A stretch of 26,481 bases of DNA, taken from Tieghemiomyces parasiticus. Its lineage: Eukaryota; Kickxellomycota; Dimargaritomycetes; Dimargaritales; Dimargaritaceae. Both the position numbers and the translations under genes were made by a program. Under the pieces are notes generated by a model that saw nothing but the letters and a program-made list of their open reading frames with translations, had not been told where the DNA came from and did not search any database. This document shows, in pieces, positions 22,265 to 26,481 of the stretch; within the stretch, counting starts at the first letter, position 1; every line of letters starts with the position of its first letter. The stretch lies in NCBI GenBank assembly GCA_027575765.1, contig JANBPT010000675.1, positions 1 to 26,481 on the forward strand, read 5' to 3'.

Positions 22265-22986
22265 ATTTCCCTTCTTGTCTGTCCTGTAAGTTTGAGAACT
22301 CCTATAGGACTTTTTCTACCTACATTCCCCCCCCCTTGTATTTCTTTTGCTTTACTTCGCTTTAGTGTAGCTGGCGTGCCCCTACCTTTAAGGTTTCATA
22401 TTCTGACTTTTGGGCCAGCACAATCCCGTTGGCCAGTGGATAATGTTGCCGATGGAAGGGCAATGACGAGAATGACTTGGGTCTATAACCACTTTCCTGT
22501 TCATCGAGTATTTCTTCTTACCAAGCCATTCCTACTTATCCATTTGCACGGCTTACATTGTTCGAAACCTGATGAACGGTGTTCCGAGCTTCCTTACTAT
22601 TGAATGTAATCCCCGATAAGCAACTCGTTTGGTATTGGTGCTAATGCATGGGTTTGGAATAAACCTCCATTCACACAATGTGAGTCGAAGATTAAGGAAC
22701 GACAGGATGCAAGGCGGAGTAAAATCTCAAAGTCCTTACTAGGCCCAATGAAACCACTGACCGGTTGGTAGTGAATCTGGTGTAGTATACACAATACTGT
22801 CTACACCTTACCTTTTTGGGGTTGAGTTTACAACCCCCGACTGTATAAATCCGCCTCGAATCTAACAACTGTGACACAAACGAGTTGATTAAAACATTTA
22901 TAAAATAATACCGTATTCTGGAGTGGCTAAGGATGAATATAGATGCCTCCAAATCGGTATGGGCTTTCTAAGTTAAATGGTGTTTA
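22265..22986. other. 3' flank of the aminopeptidase gene
   Basis: No gene is seen. AATAAA occurs at 22658-22663, about 395 nt after the stop, and may serve as a poly(A) signal, though fungal 3' ends often do not depend on it. A C9 run lies near 22328. GC content drops quickly away from the coding region. Confidence 0.5.
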
Positions 22987-23772
22987 CTAAATAAAATTAT
23001 CACCACTCTGTACCACTCGGCGAGCCCTTTCTATCCACCGACTAGAGAAGGTTCTAAAGTCGTTTGGCTGGAGCTTAGCTAGCTCCGATTGCCAGTCGCC
23101 CACGACCACCTCCACCGTGGTGAACTTCGCACCCTCAGCCGCTGTGTGACATTCCTGAACAGCCAGAAGTCACAAGGAGGCCAGGTCAGCAGGACTGTAG
23201 GGAGTAGCCGGCAGAAGTCTGAGTTTAGAGGCGGCAATGTAGGTCTGGGTAGCTGCAGGACGATGTGGTGGTGTATTACCGTGGTAGAATAATGGAGGAT
23301 GACGATCCAGACCTCCACGTGCTTCCTCCCAGGCCTGGACCATGGGCTTCTGCCCGTACTCAACATATAGTTTTGCAGAGAGCTTGACGCCAGGGGGGCT
23401 TGGCACTCAGGTGTAATAGGCCACGCCTGGTGAACTAAATAGTCAGCATCACCTTGGGTGTGGTACGGCCTCGAAAGGTCTCAGTTGGGACAGGGCCACC
23501 TTTGGCGATTAGAGCCAGCAGGGAGGGGGGTCATAAAGGTACACCCAAGTCTCCTCACCTGTAACGATGGAGTCCAGCAGGTAGTCACTGGTCCTCATCA
23601 AACTCCTCCTGGAACTCGGTAGTCAAAACGTACCCACTGGTGGTGCTGGCCATTAGTAAGATTGTGGGGGGACCCAGCGATTGCAATAGCTGTGCAACCC
23701 CAGGTCCCTGTGCAGGACTCTGCGCATGGTAGTAAGGGAGGTGCGACAGGTGTGAGCTAGCTGTTTGGTAAT
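22987..23772 (-). pseudogene. Decayed mariner (DD34D) transposase
   Basis: Read on the minus strand across several frames, the segment gives transposase blocks in the family order. They are ITKQLAHTCRTSLTTMRRVL leading into HRDLG...YCNRWVP (23772-23668, helix-turn-helix region); LLDSIVTGEETWVYLYD (23580-23530); SPPGVKLSAKLYVE, with YHGNTPPHRPAATQTYI around 23280; PPCDFWLFRNVTQRLR around 23170; and SRWIERARRVVQSGDNFI ending at a TAG at 22987. The first catalytic Asp (usual TGDE) is Glu at 23556-23554, and the second (usual HDN) is Gly at 23280-23278. The third, GAC at 23171-23169, is kept. Removing a 4-nt insertion leaves 34 codons between the second and third positions, as in DD34D mariner. 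In-frame stops (e.g. after DEDQ and after KVMLTI) and several frameshifts make it non-functional. The N-terminus before 23772 and the terminal inverted repeats are not recognisable to me. Confidence 0.85.
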
Positions 23773-23839
23773 CAGGCGAGGTCCTTACTCCAGCAGTACC
23801 AAGATAATAGCCCCATAATATCAACCAATGGTTCCTGGC

Positions 23840-25143
23840 AAGCGGCCAAGCCGAGTGTCATTTAAAGAAGCAATGGCCTACGTAAAAGCAAGCTAGCTAC
23901 TTGTTGACGGCAGAATGGCAAGGGTCGGCCAAGCCCTGTACGCCAGTCAGTCCAGATAAAATGACATCTTCCTTGCGGCCTTTGGAATAAAAATAATATA
24001 TGAGAACCCGCACAACACGGTTGGTAAATTTCGGTAGGATGGGGGATGGGGGCTTCAGAAGGCGACATGATGAAGAGGTAAAAATTCAATTTGAAAAGTG
24101 AGAAATCGTCCGAATCTCACATGGTATATTCCATTTTATACCTCGCCTACGATGCCCCTTGGTTTCATCTACAATACCAATATCCGAGACCTCAAGTTTT
24201 TCCGAACTGAATCATTTGGTGGTACCTATAGAGCGTATGGCAATATAAAATGAGATGGCAGGATAAAGTTGCTGGCCTTGTATTAGGTGCTTTGTTCCGC
24301 TTAAAATAGTCCACAGTGCATAAATTTTTCCAGCCTTGGATTTCCGTCTTTCAGCGGCCTATCCTTTAAGATCCTCTCCTAGAAATCCCATCATTGAGCA
24401 TTATACTGAATGTGTTTCTGGTTAGAACCATGAACTCGTATAAATATTCCAGAGTACAATCAGATGTCTGACATTCCAAAATGTGATGGTTTATGAATAA
24501 TTTCAGCGGGTAACAGGGGTACTATAAGAAATGAAGAGGTGAATAGTAAAGAAGGATACAGTGGGTGTAAAGAGAGTGACGAGGTTGTTATCAAAGGTAA
24601 AGGGTGGCAGAGTTAATCATAGAATAATGAAGTCGAGGCGCATGAACGTTAATGTCAAGCTGAGAGGATAAAGAATAAGAAAATTTATTAGTTCTTGATA
24701 GACTGGCGGATTATAGGTATCCCACGGTGGGCATGAGTCGCAGCATCAGGGGGATCGGTAGGCCGCGGTAGAGGTGCCCTCATCGCAACGTTGTACACAG
24801 GGCGTAAAAACCCCCTTTCTCCGCCCTCCTTATTTTATTTGATTAACTGCCGATTTTTATCAGGTTCAGATACCATTTGATTACGTTGCCGCGTGATACA
24901 TATCATGGGCTGTCACTTCATTGAAAGGACAGTCACCAGAGCCTATTCTTTACCATCATCAGCAATAGCCATATGCTCGCCACTTTTTGAGGATAAATAG
25001 GGCCGTCATGTCTCAATAATAAAACGAGATTTGCGACCCGATTTGTTATTTATTAATTTTTCTCCCCTTTTTCATACTGATTACCACGAACGACGTCATT
25101 GTGGACTCATTTTAACTACGTCCACAAAAACAAACAAAATTTT
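23840..25143. other. Gene-free AT-rich stretch
   Basis: No coding region is supported. The first few hundred bases could hold the unrecognisable 5' end of the mariner element. Around 24725-24830 there are short GC-rich hairpins, e.g. CCCACGGTGGG near 24722 and AGGGCG pairing with CGCCCT near 24798-24827. These may be a more decayed relative of the structured repeat to the right, but I could not align them. Confidence 0.45.
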
Positions 25144-25626
25144 AAGCGGACCGCAATACGATAGCCGTTCCCACTTACAAAAAAAACCCTATAGTACTTT
25201 AGGGAGTTCAGAAATATACAGTCGGGGCTGAGGTTCCCCAATCTGCAACACGAAAAGAAATCGGATAACTATTGACTGAGTTACCAAAAGAAGAAAGGTC
25301 TACAATGTGTAAAAATTAACGAGCTTAGGGGTATACTGATACTACACTTTACTAAACGGATATTGCCAACGGATGACACTATGGAACGGAATGGATGGAA
25401 AAAAGCTGCTGGGCACTGTGTTGCATAATTGGGCCCAGCTTTCATACTATGGCTTAAATAAATGATCTACTGTTATTGGCGGAGAGCCCAGCTGGGCCTC
25501 CGTCTCTTCCAGGCCTCTCCCAGAGGTCGCCCGGTCTCTTTCCTGGGTTTTCCTTTATTGGAGATATAGGCGCGACCTATTACAACTCCTCAAATCCAGA
25601 AGCCGTGCTCGGCTTCACAAAATGTA
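25144..25626. repeat. Structured tandem repeat, unit 1 (483 bp, most diverged)
   Basis: This is the first of three recognisable copies, each starting AAGCGGACCG. It shares with unit 2 the landmarks GAGTTCAG, CAGTCGG, TAACTATTGAC, GCCAACGGATG, AAAAAGCTGCTGGGC, AATGATCT, CCTCTCCCAGAGGTCG and AGAAGCCGTGCTC in the same order and spacing. Hairpins include a 12-bp perfect palindrome GCCCAGCTGGGC (25486-25497), CCTCT/AGAGG (25514-25526) and GAAGCC/GGCTTC (25599-25616). Other stems are partly decayed relative to unit 2. Confidence 0.85.
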
Positions 25627-26107
25627 AAGCGGACCGATATCTGAAGGTCGGTCCCGCTTTCATAAGAACCTCCGGGACGGAGTGGAGAGTTCAGGGATAT
25701 GCAGTCGGAGCGGCGGTATCCAAGTCTGCAACGGAAAGTGTAATCGGTTAACTATTGACGGAGATAACCTACATATAAAATCTATAAACGTATACCAACA
25801 AGCGAGATTTAGAGAATATTGGTACTAGACTTTACTAACGGGATAGTGCCAACGGATGGCACTATGGGACGGGATACAGAAAAAAGCTGCTGGGCCCTAT
25901 GTTGCATACTTGGGCCCAACTTATATACTATGACTAGATACAAATGATCTGCGGTTATTGGTGGAGGGCCTGGCTAGGCCTCCATCTCTCCCGGGCCTCT
26001 CCCAGAGGTCGGATGGTTTCTTTTGTCTTTTCTTTTGTTGTATTAATAGTCGCGGCCTACTAAAGCTCTTCCAAGGGAGAAGCCGTGCTCAGCTTCACAA
26101 AAAATGT
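25627..26107. repeat. Structured tandem repeat, unit 2
   Basis: The best-preserved hairpins are here: AAAGCGGACCGA (25626-25637) with TCGGTCCCGCTTT (25648-25660), 12 pairs with one bulged C; CTCCG/CGGAG around a 3-nt loop near 25670-25682; a perfect 8-bp ATAGTGCC/GGCACTAT (25843-25865); TGGGCCC/GGGCCCA (25891-25918); GGAGGGCCT/AGGCCTCC (25963-25983); CCTCT/AGAGG (25996-26008). The unit ends in AAAATGT, where a foreign segment interrupts the array. Confidence 0.85.
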
Positions 26108-26358
26108 GATGTATGTGTTATAATGGTTTATTGATAATGGTCTGATAATAGCACGTAAAACGGTGTAGATTGAATATCCTGGAATTCGTCCCCCCTCCCC
26201 AGTTCCGGGTGACGGCGACCTGGGTTTTTATGTCCCCAAGGTCAACAAGTTAAAATAAACTCGGTAACATATAAACTATAAGCAATGAGAATATGACGCA
26301 AAAGCAAGGAAGGTTAAAAGTAAAGGTAGGCAAGAGCGCTGCCACCATCACAGAATGT
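26108..26358. mobile_element. ~251-bp insert interrupting the tandem array
   Basis: Unit 2 ends at TCACAAAAAATGT (26095-26107). The next unit begins only after a very similar TCACAGAATGT (26348-26358), with about 251 bp of unrelated, mostly AT-rich sequence between. The repeated junction looks like an imperfect duplicated target site. No terminal inverted repeats, A-tail or coding region is visible, so the insert could equally be array sequence that diverged beyond recognition. Confidence 0.35.
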
Positions 26359-26481
26359 AAAGCGGACCGGTATCTGGAAGCCGGTCCCGCCTTCAAAAGA
26401 ACCCCCGGGTCGGAGTGGAGAGTTCACGAATGTACAGTCGGACCAGCGCTGTCCGAATCTGTAACGCAAAGTTCGATAGGT
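26359..26481. repeat. Structured tandem repeat, unit 3 (cut by window end)
   Basis: About 123 bp align with the start of unit 2 at roughly 80% identity by eye. The first hairpin is kept with changed sequence: GGACCGG pairs with CCGGTCC, where unit 2 has GGACCGA with TCGGTCC, i.e. an A-T pair replaced by G-C. The array continues beyond the window. Confidence 0.8.

Noticed and set aside
25476..25751. 91-codon frame across the boundary of repeat units 1 and 2, partly open in unit 3.
   Set aside because: It starts at TTG. The differences between copies are mainly amino-acid changing, and unit 1 is interrupted at the equivalent position.

Overview
The window looks like nuclear DNA of an early-diverging (zygomycete-grade) fungus. 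The genes are intron-poor, with strongly C/G-ending codons set in clearly more AT-rich gaps. They sit on long pyrimidine-rich leaders and use canonical GT-AG splice sites. The gene set (a mitochondrial-type PPR protein, a fungal-style RGS-domain protein, and an M18 aspartyl aminopeptidase) is eukaryotic and fungal in flavour. The lineage is an inference; nothing seen fixes genus or order.

Layout. 1-1.9 kb: no gene, but a triple CCAAT-box cluster lies about 160-195 bp before the first gene. 1.93-4.79 kb (+): an intronless 950-aa pentatricopeptide-repeat protein with an Arg-rich presequence-like N-terminus. 4.8-7.2 kb: no supportable gene. 7.21-12.77 kb (+): a TATA box, a ~600-nt C/T-rich leader with a probable leader intron, then a two-exon gene for a ~1495-aa RGS protein. 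That protein carries a ubiquitin-like N-terminal segment and seven dispersed copies of a short basic-KLxxhFG motif. 12.8-18.6 kb: a long gene-poor gap. 18.6-20.4 kb: a pyrimidine-rich, apparently transcribed interval with a TATA box, strong splice sites and a possible spliced 123-aa ORF. It is either a separate transcript or an upstream leader of the next gene. 20.5-22.26 kb (+): an intronless M18 aspartyl aminopeptidase (DNPEP/Ape4 type) with all metal ligands present and a choice of two ATG starts. 22.99-23.77 kb (-): a decayed mariner (DD34D) transposase. 25.14-26.48 kb: a tandem array of a ~483-bp unit packed with short hairpins, some with compensatory changes between copies, and interrupted by a ~251-bp insert.

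The three main genes share orientation but have separate promoters and unrelated roles (organellar RNA metabolism, G-protein signalling, peptide turnover), so no functional cluster is implied. The most unusual items are the seven-copy KLxxhFG architecture of the RGS protein and the hairpin-rich tandem repeat at the right edge.
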